From an uncultured Clostridia bacterium (GTDB lineage: Bacteria; Bacillota; Clostridia; Christensenellales; UBA1750): DNA of 41,506 bases. The first letter of the stretch is position 1, and each line of letters opens with the position of its first letter. Shown piece after piece: positions 8,653 to 15,752 of the stretch. The position numbers and the translations under genes are program-made. The notes under the pieces were generated by a model, which saw nothing but the letters and a program-made list of their open reading frames with translations, was not told where the DNA came from and did no database searches. The stretch covers positions 1-41,506 of the forward strand of contig CAJFMX010000022.1 of the NCBI GenBank assembly GCA_904393115.1. The letters are read 5' to 3'.

Positions 8653-8690
8653 CATCCGCGCCGGACAAGAAGCCGCGCCCACCCGGTGCA

Positions 8691-9226
8691 AACCTGGAAG
8701 CCATGCGGAACCCCCGGGCGGGCTTTGCCCGCACGGGGCGCAGTTCGGAGGGTGAGCGAAGCGAACCTGGAGGCCGCGCGTTTGGCCCAACGGGCCAATA
8801 AGCCGGCCGGAACCCCGGGCAGGCCGCGCCCGCACGGGGCGAAGTTCGGAGGGTGAGCGAAGCGAACCTGGAGCATGTGCGTTTTGAGCCCGCAGGGCGA
8901 AAATAAGCCATGCGGAACCCCGGGCGGGCCACGCCCGCACGGGGCGCAGTTCGGAGGGGGGAGCGAAGCGGACCTGGAGGTCGTGCGGTTTGAGCCCAAA
9001 GGGCGAAAATAAGCCGGCCGGAACCCCGGGCGGGCCACACCCGCACGGGGCGCAGTTCGGAGGGTGAGCGAAGCGAACCTGGAGCATGTGCGTTTTGAGC
9101 TCGCAGGGTGAAAAAAAGCCGGCCGGAACCCCGGGCGGGCCCCGCCCGCACGGGGCGCAGTTCGGAGGGTCCGCGCCAGCGGACCTGGAGGCCGTGCGTT
9201 TGGCCCAGGGGGCCAATAAGCCGGCC
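8691..9226 (+). repeat. Repeat array A: five tandem units of 102-106 bp with three hairpin slots each
   Basis: Units start at 8707, 8809, 8914, 9020 and 9125, after a partial unit. Frames common to all: GGAACCCCGG, ACGGGGCG, AGTTCGGAGG, ACCTGGAG, and AAGCCGGCC or AAGCCATGC. Between them are three hairpin slots. Slot 1 is of the type GCGGGCCACGCCCGC. Slot 2 is GAGCGAAGC in four units but a perfect stem GTCCGCGCCAGCGGAC in the fifth. Slot 3 is TTTGGCCCAACGGGCCAAT in some units and TTTGAGCCCGCAGGGCGAAA in others. The array fills the space between divergent dnaE and the ABC operon. It is open in several frames on both strands but encodes only low-complexity repeats, so I do not call genes in it. 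Confidence 0.9.
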
Positions 9227-9230
9227 GGAA

Positions 9231-9275
9231 CACTAGCTATGTTCTCCCGACGTTGGCGGGAGAACATAGCTAGTG
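9231..9275. repeat. Perfect 19-bp stem hairpin at the end of array A
   Basis: CACTAGCTATGTTCTCCCG pairs perfectly with its complement across a 7-base loop (9250-9256). It replaces the expected continuation after the sixth GGAA frame of array A. No T-run follows on either strand. It is less GC-rich than the array. It could be a terminator-like, processing or protein-binding structure. Confidence 0.85.
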
Positions 9276-9402
9276 CGAAGAAACAAGATCGAAACAACTC
9301 GGAAACCCCGCCGTCGCAAGGGCGTGCGATACTGGTGCTGTGCGCGGCCTTCACAGAGTTTTCAAAAACCCGTCGCACGCCCTTCCCTTTTGCGCGCAGA
9401 TG

Positions 9403-9437
9403 TGGTATCCTGAGTGTACCACACGGCGTGGTACACT
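9403..9437 (+). promoter_or_regulatory. Possible extended -10 promoter with a palindromic operator for the ABC operon
   Basis: TGGTATCCT (9403-9411) fits an extended -10 element; the -35 is poor. Immediately after it, AGTGTACCAC and GTGGTACACT form a perfect 10-bp inverted repeat around ACGGC (9413-9437), placed about where transcription would start. This is the normal position of a repressor operator. The binding protein is not evident in the window. It lies 130 bases upstream of the ATPase start. Confidence 0.45.
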
Positions 9438-9566
9438 CCCGGCTGGGTTCCTACACATCTTTTTCACGGAACCGAAACTTTTCCGCCCGGCCGAGCGTCT
9501 GAAGTTTTGTAAGAGACTGCCATGCGCCCTTTGCGCGGCCATGGAAGGAAAAAAGGAGGTAGAAAT

Positions 9567-10388
9567 TTGGAGCCCATCATCCGCATACGGGGCCTGAAGA
9601 AGGTCTACCGCGTGGGCGAGGAGCGGGTCCGCGCCCTCAACGGCGTGGACCTGGATATCTATCCCGGGGAATTCGTGTGCATCATCGGGCGGTCGGGCAG
9701 CGGCAAATCCACGCTCCTCAACATGATGGCCGGCCTGGAAAAGCCCTCCCGCGGCTCGATCGTCATCGCGGGGGAGCACTTGGAGAAGATGAACGAAAAA
9801 CAGCTGGTGGATTTCCGCCTGCGGCACATCGGCTTCATCTTCCAGCAGTTCAACCTCTTCCCCTCCATGACCGCGCTGGAGAACGTGACCATGCCCCTGG
9901 TCTATCGCGGGGTCAGCGTGCGCAAGCGCAAGGCCGCGGCGCTGAAGATGCTCAAGGACCTGGGCCTGTCCAAGCACGTCAACCACAAGCCCTCCCAGAT
10001 GAGCGGCGGCCAGCAGCAGCGCGTCGGCATTGCCCGGGCGCTGGTCTCCAACCCGGAGGTCATCTTCGCGGACGAGCCGACCGGCAACCTGGACAGCCGC
10101 ACGAGCGAGGAGATCCTCTCCCTCATCCAGGCCATGGCCAAGCGCGACAACCACACCCTCGTCATGGTCACGCACGACCCCTCCGTCGCCGCGCACGCTG
10201 ACCGCGTGGTCAACATCCTCGACGGCCTCATCGTGGACATCGTCGACCAAACTGGCGGAAGTTCCGCCCCCGGCGGCAGTGCCGCTCCCAGCGGAGGGTC
10301 CGCTTCCAGCGGAGTGGCAACCCCCGACGCACCCCAACCAGCCCCTGAAGCGAATCCCAATCTCACCGAGGAGGAACACGCATCATGA
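9567..10388 (+). CDS. ABC transporter ATP-binding protein, MacB/LolD type
   Basis: Cytoplasmic ATPase of a MacB-like (type VII) exporter. Motifs in order: Walker A GRSGSGKST, Q-loop FIFQQFNLFP, signature MSGGQQQRVGIARAL, Walker B VIFADEPTGNLD, H-loop VMVTHDP. The best start is TTG 9567, seven bases after GGAGG; upstream in-frame codons would add residues untypical of the family. The ATPase proper ends near VNILDGLIVDIV. It is followed by about 40 extra low-complexity residues (Gly/Ser/Ala/Pro, then an acidic end) encoded partly by 18-base hairpin repeats. The stop overlaps the next gene's start (ATGA), indicating translational coupling with the surface protein and permease. Confidence 0.93.
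   Translation: MEPIIRIRGLKKVYRVGEERVRALNGVDLDIYPGEFVCIIGRSGSGKSTLLNMMAGLEKPSRGSIVIAGEHLEKMNEKQLVDFRLRHIGFIFQQFNLFPSMTALENVTMPLVYRGVSVRKRKAAALKMLKDLGLSKHVNHKPSQMSGGQQQRVGIARALVSNPEVIFADEPTGNLDSRTSEEILSLIQAMAKRDNHTLVMVTHDPSVAAHADRVVNILDGLIVDIVDQTGGSSAPGGSAAPSGGSASSGVATPDAPQPAPEANPNLTEEEHAS
10254..10318 (+). repeat. Four 18-base hairpin repeats inside the ABC ATPase coding sequence
   Basis: Three consecutive 15-base palindromes with 3-base spacers, GGCGGAAGTTCCGCC, GGCGGCAGTGCCGCT and AGCGGAGGGTCCGCT, then a partial fourth (AGCGGAGTGG). The 18-base period keeps the reading frame, giving Gly/Ser/Ala/Pro hexapeptides. Arm sequences differ while pairing is retained, as in the larger intergenic repeats. 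Confidence 0.85.
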
Positions 10389-12262
10389 ACCGCCTGCTCA
10401 AGCCCCTCTCCTTTGCACTGGCCTTGCTGCTGGTGCTCGCGTTTTTCCCAATCTCCGCACAAGCTGCAACAGGTTTTTCGCTCGACAAAAATCATCCCAC
10501 CTTTACCGACACAGCAGACCACATGCTATCCATGAGTTTCAGGTTAGTCTACAATTCTGAGAACTCAGTCGGTGAATCCATCACGTCCGAACAGCAACTA
10601 AATTCTCTGGGAATTACCAATCTACAGGTAAAAGTCGATGATCTCGATGGGGATGAAGCCTTAGATCGGGTCTTAAGTTCCGATACCATAAGCGGTCTAC
10701 CAGTTAACGGCATTTTTTCCTTTAATTTTGCGACAAAACCGGATGCCCCCAATGGTACTGATTACTGCTATTTTAAAATTACCTATACTAAGGATGGCCA
10801 GGCTCACGAGGACGAGTTTATTTCCGTTCCGTTTAATATCACGAATGGCGTAGACAGCGGTTCCAGCAATGCGGGCGACTCCGGCGATTCCGGCGAAATC
10901 TACAATCCCTTCCAGCCGCAGGAGGAAATCGACAAAGACAAGCTGCAGACCAAGTACGACATCACCCTCGTCTCCAAGCCCGCGGCGCAGGACAAGATGG
11001 ACGGCACGGTGGACCTGCGGCTGTACCTGGCCTACCAGGGCAACCAGGACCTCAACGACGCGCCGATCTCCTACATCCGCGTCGAGCCCGTCATCCCCGA
11101 GGACACGAAGAACTTCCCCTTTGAACTGGACAGCAGCTCCTACGTCAAGGACTTTGCGGACCTGATCGACGTGCGGGACAAGGACGGGGAGATCGTGGAG
11201 ACCTACTTCGACTTCCCCTTCCGCGTGAAGAAGGATGCGGTCAACGGCACCTACGCCATCCAGTTCAAGGTCTACCACCTCTTTGCCAACACGAACCTGC
11301 AGGAGACCACCCCGGCCGAGACGGACATCACCACCTACGTGCAGATCCGCTACGGCAAGGAGCCGGAGGAAGAGGAGAAGCCCGAGGAGACGCCCGTCCC
11401 CGATCCCTCCACCGCGATCCTCCTGCTGGAGGACTACACCATGAACCCGCAGGAGGTCAAGGCCGGCGAGGAGTTTGACCTGACGCTGCGCATCCGCAAC
11501 ACCTCGGACCGCACGGTCACGGACGTGAAGTCCACCCTGGAGGAGGCGAAGTCCACCATCGTGCCGGTCAACGGGACGAACAGCTTCTTCATCGAGCGCA
11601 TCAAGGCGGGCGAGACGGTCGAAAAGACGATCCGCGTGCGCGCGACGCCCTCGGCGGGCGTGGAGCCCGTCAGCCTCACCCTCAAGAACGAGTTCGTCCA
11701 GGAGGACGCGGCCAAGACCTCCCAGGACACCTTCTCCCTGCCCATCGTGCAGGTGTCCAACCTCTCGCTCGACACGCCCAATTACCCCATCGACTGCTAC
11801 CAGGGCGAGAGCTTCAACCTGATGATGAACCTCTACAACAAGGGCAAAACCACCCTCTACAACGTCTCGGTCACCTTTGAGAGCGACACCATGAGCGCGG
11901 ACGAGAACTACTACGCGGGCAACATGGAGTCCGGCTCCACCCGGGAGTACGACGTCATGATCACCCCGAACGCGGACGCCAGCGGCCAGGTGGACGGCGA
12001 GATCGTCGTCACCTACGAGGACGAGGACGGCAACCAGACCGAGAAGCGCACGCCCGTGACCGTCAACGTCGCCGCCATGGACTACGGCTACGACGACATG
12101 ATGATCCCGGATGAGCCGGTCATCGCCGAACCCGTTTCCACGGGCTTCCCGGTTTGGGGCTATATCGTGATCGGCGTCGTGGTCGCGGGCGCGATCGCGG
12201 CGGTGATCGTGATCGTGCGCCGGCGCAAGAAGGCGAAGGTGGACGACGATGAAATGGAGTGA
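10385..12262 (+). CDS. Membrane-anchored surface protein with CARDB-like domains, partner of the ABC exporter
   Basis: A 625-residue exported protein. The N-terminal signal peptide is LSFALALLLVLAFF with a likely AQA-A cleavage. The extracellular part is about 560 residues and beta-rich, with repeated immunoglobulin-like/CARDB-like blocks such as VKAGEEFDLTLRIRNTSDRT (about 360-380) and YQGESFNLMMNLYNKGKTTL (about 475-495). A C-terminal membrane helix (WGYIVIGVVVAGAIAAVIVI) is followed by RRRKK and an acidic tail. Such proteins ('S-layer domain' or COG1361-like) often sit between MacB-type ATPase and permease genes in Clostridia. The role is inferred: a periplasm- or wall-facing subunit that may present or receive substrate. 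The first 130 codons after the signal peptide are clearly AT-richer than the rest. It overlaps the permease by 14 bases. Confidence 0.85.
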   Translation: MNRLLKPLSFALALLLVLAFFPISAQAATGFSLDKNHPTFTDTADHMLSMSFRLVYNSENSVGESITSEQQLNSLGITNLQVKVDDLDGDEALDRVLSSDTISGLPVNGIFSFNFATKPDAPNGTDYCYFKITYTKDGQAHEDEFISVPFNITNGVDSGSSNAGDSGDSGEIYNPFQPQEEIDKDKLQTKYDITLVSKPAAQDKMDGTVDLRLYLAYQGNQDLNDAPISYIRVEPVIPEDTKNFPFELDSSSYVKDFADLIDVRDKDGEIVETYFDFPFRVKKDAVNGTYAIQFKVYHLFANTNLQETTPAETDITTYVQIRYGKEPEEEEKPEETPVPDPSTAILLLEDYTMNPQEVKAGEEFDLTLRIRNTSDRTVTDVKSTLEEAKSTIVPVNGTNSFFIERIKAGETVEKTIRVRATPSAGVEPVSLTLKNEFVQEDAAKTSQDTFSLPIVQVSNLSLDTPNYPIDCYQGESFNLMMNLYNKGKTTLYNVSVTFESDTMSADENYYAGNMESGSTREYDVMITPNADASGQVDGEIVVTYEDEDGNQTEKRTPVTVNVAAMDYGYDDMMIPDEPVIAEPVSTGFPVWGYIVIGVVVAGAIAAVIVIVRRRKKAKVDDDEME

Positions 12263-13574
12263 CCTGATCCGCCTTGCGGCGACAAACCTCTGGCGGCGCA
12301 AGCTGCGCTCGGTGCTGACGATGATCGGCGTCATGATCGGCACGGCGTCCATCGTGGTCATGGTCAGCATCGGCATCGGCATCAATCAGGGCTACATCGA
12401 CAGCCTCTCCCAGAGCGGGGAACTGACGACCATCAACATCAACTCCACCACCTATTACAGCGGGGGCGGCATGGTGATTATGGCCGCGGGTTCCTCCGGT
12501 GAGGAGCCCATCGAGGCGATCAAGCTCGACGACCGCGCCGTGCGCGAGATCGCGGCCCTGGACCACGTCACCGTCGTCTCCCCCCAGCAGGACTTCTACA
12601 ACATGACGACCAAGACCGGCAAGTTCGAGAGCTCTTACGGCCTTACGGCGATCAACCCCGACGCGGTGGAGGCCCTGGGCATCCACGTCGTCGAGGGCTC
12701 GGGCTTCTCCAAGAACGCGCCCTCGGACACGATCGAGATCTTACTGGGCGAGGGCGCCAAGAGCGGCTTCCGCAACCCGCGCTCCAGCCGCTGGGACAGC
12801 GAGGCCCCGGACATCGACTGGCTGAACGCCAAGTACACCGTGGTCCTGAGCGACTACTCGGACACCGACGACCAGGGCAACCCCAAGGAGTACGAGTTCA
12901 AGGCGCGCGTGGTCGGCATCGTCGAGGACGACAATGCAGGCCATGGCTACAACATGTACTGCTCCCTGGACACGATGAAGCTCATCATGCAGAAGAACAA
13001 GAAGGTCTTCCAAAACATCAGCATGAAGACCGATGAGTACCCCAGCGCCGTGGTCAAGGTGGACAGCTTTGAGAACGTGCTGGATGTGCAGGATCAGATC
13101 AAGTCCATGGGACTCTCCTCCTATTCGATGGCCGAAACCATCCAGCAGATGCAGGAGAGCAGCAAGAGCCTGCAGCTCATGCTCGGCGGCATCGGCGGGG
13201 TCGCGATGCTGGTTGCGGCGATCTCGATCTGCAACACGATGCTCATGAGCATCTACGAGCGCACGCGCGAGATCGGCGTCATGAAGGTGCTCGGCTGCAA
13301 GATGAGCAAGATCGGCGCGATGTTCCTGACCGAGGCCGGCATCATCGGCCTGGGCGGCGGCATCCTGGGCCTTGCGATCAGCTACGGCCTGAGCGCGGGC
13401 ATCAACGCGCTCATGGCCATGCAGGGCGCGGGCGGGTCCTTCCGCTCCGTGATCCCGCCGTACCTGGCGCTGGGCGCGCTGGTGTTCTCCATCCTGGTGG
13501 GCGTCCTTGCGGGCCTCTACCCCTCGCAGCGGGCCATGCGCCTGAGCGCGCTGGCCGCGATCCGCAACGAGTGA
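12249..13574 (+). CDS. ABC transporter permease, MacB/FtsX family
   Basis: A 441-residue inner-membrane permease. It has a MacB_PCD-like arrangement: one N-terminal helix (LRSVLTMIGVMIGTASIVVMVSIG, about 20-43), a large extracellular domain to about residue 300, then three C-terminal FtsX helices (GGIGGVAMLVAAISICNTML; IGLGGGILGLAISYGLSAG; PYLALGALVFSILVGVLAGL). The family motif YERTREIGVMKVLG is present between the second and third helices, and the end (YPSQRAMRLSALAAIRNE) is typical. With the preceding ATPase it forms a mechanotransmission-type exporter; the substrate is unknown. It starts inside the preceding gene and closes the operon, followed by a strong terminator. Confidence 0.93.
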   Translation: MKWSDLIRLAATNLWRRKLRSVLTMIGVMIGTASIVVMVSIGIGINQGYIDSLSQSGELTTININSTTYYSGGGMVIMAAGSSGEEPIEAIKLDDRAVREIAALDHVTVVSPQQDFYNMTTKTGKFESSYGLTAINPDAVEALGIHVVEGSGFSKNAPSDTIEILLGEGAKSGFRNPRSSRWDSEAPDIDWLNAKYTVVLSDYSDTDDQGNPKEYEFKARVVGIVEDDNAGHGYNMYCSLDTMKLIMQKNKKVFQNISMKTDEYPSAVVKVDSFENVLDVQDQIKSMGLSSYSMAETIQQMQESSKSLQLMLGGIGGVAMLVAAISICNTMLMSIYERTREIGVMKVLGCKMSKIGAMFLTEAGIIGLGGGILGLAISYGLSAGINALMAMQGAGGSFRSVIPPYLALGALVFSILVGVLAGLYPSQRAMRLSALAAIRNE

Positions 13575-13585
13575 TCCACATGCGC

Positions 13586-13625
13586 AAAAAAAGCAGCTTC
13601 CCCGCGCAGGGGAGCTGCTTTTTTG
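13586..13625 (+). terminator. Terminator shared by the ABC operon and the crh-like operon
   Basis: A stem AAGCAGCT(T)CCCC / GGGGAGCTGCTT with a one-base bulge, flanked by A7 and T6, located between convergent genes. It can act in both directions. Confidence 0.85.
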
Positions 13626-13650
13626 CACGTCTTTGCGGCCGGGCGGGCGT

Positions 13651-13914
13651 TCAGCCCTTAAAGCCCGAGGTCAGCACGGCGGACACGGCCTGCATGGCCT
13701 CCTTCTCGTCGGCGCCGTTGGTCATGAGCGTGACCTGGTCGTGCGCGCCGACGCCCAGGGAGAGTACGCCCATCATGGATTTGCCGTTGATGATTTTGCT
13801 GCCCTGCTCGATGAGGATCTGCGAGCGGTAGCGGCAGGCCACCTGGACCAGCATAGCGGCGGATTTTGCGTCCAACCCGTCCCGATTGGTGATGACGATG
13901 GTTTGCTGTAGCAT
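13651..13914 (-). CDS. crh: HPr-family protein, Crh-like (Asp at position 15)
   Basis: An 87-residue HPr fold aligned without gaps to HPr through residue 50. The PTS phosphorylation histidine at position 15 is replaced: the site reads GLDAKSAAMLVQ instead of GIHARPA, so Asp15 and Lys17 stand where His15 and Arg17 are expected. The regulatory serine is kept (NGKSMMGV, Ser46). This is the logic of Bacillus Crh (Gln15, Ser46), which cannot pass phosphate to sugars but, when phosphorylated on Ser46 by HPrK, helps CcpA. Bacillus crh also lies directly after whiA. Here it starts 7 bases after the whiA stop, with AAAGGGG 11 bases before ATG 13914. A Crh role is inferred from residues and synteny; HPrK and CcpA are not in the window. 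Confidence 0.85.
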   Translation of the reverse strand: MLQQTIVITNRDGLDAKSAAMLVQVACRYRSQILIEQGSKIINGKSMMGVLSLGVGAHDQVTLMTNGADEKEAMQAVSAVLTSGFKG

Positions 13915-13921
13915 AGTCGAG

Positions 13922-14869
13922 TCATTCCCCTTTCTTTGTCTGCATCTCCCGGGCAATCTCCACGAGTTTGCGCAGCCTGTGGTTGACCGCGCTCTTGCTG
14001 ATGGGGGGATCAAAGCACTCCCCGAGTTCCTTCATGGGCGTTTCCGGATTCTCCAAACGAATCTCCGCCATCTCGCGCAGATGGCGGGGCAGGCGCGCAA
14101 AGCCCATCTCTCTCTCGATTTGTTCAATGGCCTCGATCTGGCGCCGGGCCGCGTCCATGGTCTTGTCGACGTTGGCGTTGTCGCAGTTGGCCGCGCGGTT
14201 GACGTTGTTGCGCACGTTCTTGGTGATGCGCACGTTCTCCAGCGCCATCAGCGCCTGGTGGGCGCCCATTCGGTTGAGAAACTCCACGATGAATTCGCTC
14301 TCTTTTAAGTATACCACAAAACTCTCCCGGCGCGGAACTACTTTTGCGGGAATTTCCAATTTTTGAATCAGGCCCGCGAGGGACTGGGCGTATTCCTCCG
14401 TCGAGGCGACGATCTCCAGGTGATACCCCTTGCCGGGGTCCGAGATCGTGCCCGCCGCCAGGAACGCGCCGCGAAGGTACGCGTGCTTGCAGCAGCGCTT
14501 GCGCAGGAGCGAGAGGGGCACGCTCCTGCGGATGCGCAGCCCCTCCCCGCTCTTGAAGAGCAGCCCGGTGCGCACGAGCACCTCGCCCGCGCGCTCGGGC
14601 GGCAGCACCACCTGGTAGGTATTGCGCCGGCCCAGGCGCTTGCGCATCTGCGTGCGCAGCTCCGGCGTAAAGCCGAAGCTCTCCTTGCACAGGGAGAAGA
14701 TCCGCCGGGCGACGCGGGGCGCCTCCGTGGTCATGACGACGGAGGGACCGCCCCGGCCGATGCGCAGCGTGCCCGCGCCGTGGACCAGCGCCGCCAGCTC
14801 CGCGAGCGCGCAGCAGGGCTTGTCCTCGATCTCGCAGAGCTCCTGCTTGGTGTCGGAGGCAAAGGACAT
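13922..14869 (-). CDS. whiA: DNA-binding protein WhiA
   Basis: A 315-residue WhiA, a nucleoid-associated or regulatory protein linked to division and, in actinobacteria, sporulation. The N-terminal part has the LAGLIDADG-like fold (CCALAELAALVHGAGTL and CKHAYLRGAFLAAGTISDP), including the second domain (YHLEIVASTEEYAQSLAGLI). The C-terminal HTH includes LPRHLREMAEIRLENPETPM, ELGECFDPPISKSAVNHRLR and KLVEIA. ATG 14869 is chosen because it starts the conserved MSFASDTKQEL and has GAGGGGAG at proper spacing, 10 bases after the rapZ stop. It is co-transcribed with murB-rapZ upstream and the crh-like gene downstream. Confidence 0.95.
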   Translation of the reverse strand: MSFASDTKQELCEIEDKPCCALAELAALVHGAGTLRIGRGGPSVVMTTEAPRVARRIFSLCKESFGFTPELRTQMRKRLGRRNTYQVVLPPERAGEVLVRTGLLFKSGEGLRIRRSVPLSLLRKRCCKHAYLRGAFLAAGTISDPGKGYHLEIVASTEEYAQSLAGLIQKLEIPAKVVPRRESFVVYLKESEFIVEFLNRMGAHQALMALENVRITKNVRNNVNRAANCDNANVDKTMDAARRQIEAIEQIEREMGFARLPRHLREMAEIRLENPETPMKELGECFDPPISKSAVNHRLRKLVEIAREMQTKKGE

Positions 14870-14879
14870 GTTTCTCCCC

Positions 14880-15752
14880 TCACTTCGTCGGTTTTGTTTC
14901 GATGGCGCTGTCCCGGTGGGAGACGGAGCAGCGGAAGCCCGCCTGCTGCAGGCCCTTGCACAGCTCGATGGCAAGACAGACGCTGCGGTGCTGGCCGCCC
15001 GTGCACCCCACGCCGATCACCAGCCGGTCCTTGCCCTCGGATACGTAGTGGGGGATCAGGAACTCCAGCAGGTCCAGCGTCTTCTGCAGGAAGGTCTTTG
15101 TCTCCTCGAACTTCATCACGTAGTCGCGCACGGGCGCGTCCGCGCCGGTCATGGCACGCATCTCCGGGATGTAGAAGGGGTTGGGGATGAAGCGCACGTC
15201 AAAGACCAGGTCCGCGTCCTGCGGCATGCCGTGCTTAAAGCCAAAGGACAGGACGTTGACGGAGATGGCCTTGTCCAGGTCCCCGTCGCCGTAGAGGCGC
15301 AGCAGCGTCTCCCGGAGCTGGCGGGTGAGCATGGTCGTGGTGTCGATGACGCGGGTGGCGCGCATCTCCATGCCGCGCAGCATCTGCCGCTCCTTCTGGA
15401 TGTTCTTGATGAGCATGGTGTCGCTGCCCATGGGGTGGGCGCGGCGCGTCTCCTTGTAGCGGCGCACGAGCTCCTCGTCCGAGGCGTTGAGGTAAAGGAT
15501 GTCGTAGCGGACGTTCATGCGCAGCAGCTCGTCCAGCGCCTCGTCCATCTCGCCGAAGAAGGCGCCGCTGCGCGTGTCCAGCCCCAGGGCGACCTTGCCG
15601 ATGACGTCCTCGTGCTCCATGCAGAGCTTGGCCATGTTCGGAATCAGCATGGGCGGCAGGTTGTCCACGCAGTAAAAGCCCATGTCCTCCAGCGCGTGCA
15701 GCGCCTGCGACTTTCCGGCCCCGGAAAGGCCCGTAACCACTACCAGCTTCAT
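14880..15752 (-). CDS. rapZ: RNase adapter / nucleotide-binding protein RapZ (YvcJ)
   Basis: A 290-residue RapZ/YvcJ family P-loop protein. Walker A is GLSGAGKS (8-15), Walker B-like YDILYLNAS follows, then ETRRAHPM, and the C-terminal domain carries LSFGFKHGMP, DVRFIPNPF and the signature IGVGCTGGQHRSV. In E. coli RapZ controls glmS via small-RNA decay; in Bacillus YvcJ is a nucleotide-binding protein with effects on competence, so the exact role in this organism is open. ATG 15752 overlaps the murB stop by 4 bases (ATGA). An upstream in-frame extension of several hundred codons is only shadow coding across murB and is rejected. The next gene is whiA; yvcK, which usually separates them, is absent. 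Confidence 0.95.
   Translation of the reverse strand: MKLVVVTGLSGAGKSQALHALEDMGFYCVDNLPPMLIPNMAKLCMEHEDVIGKVALGLDTRSGAFFGEMDEALDELLRMNVRYDILYLNASDEELVRRYKETRRAHPMGSDTMLIKNIQKERQMLRGMEMRATRVIDTTTMLTRQLRETLLRLYGDGDLDKAISVNVLSFGFKHGMPQDADLVFDVRFIPNPFYIPEMRAMTGADAPVRDYVMKFEETKTFLQKTLDLLEFLIPHYVSEGKDRLVIGVGCTGGQHRSVCLAIELCKGLQQAGFRCSVSHRDSAIETKPTK

Noticed and set aside
8691..9226. CRISPR array
   Set aside because: Units are about 100 bp with three hairpin slots, not 25-40 bp repeats separated by unique spacers, and no cas genes are present.
8612..9378. Open frames on both strands across array A
   Set aside because: They encode only repeats of the array (for example SRSAPCGRG-like patterns), lack ribosome-binding sites, and are open in several frames at once.
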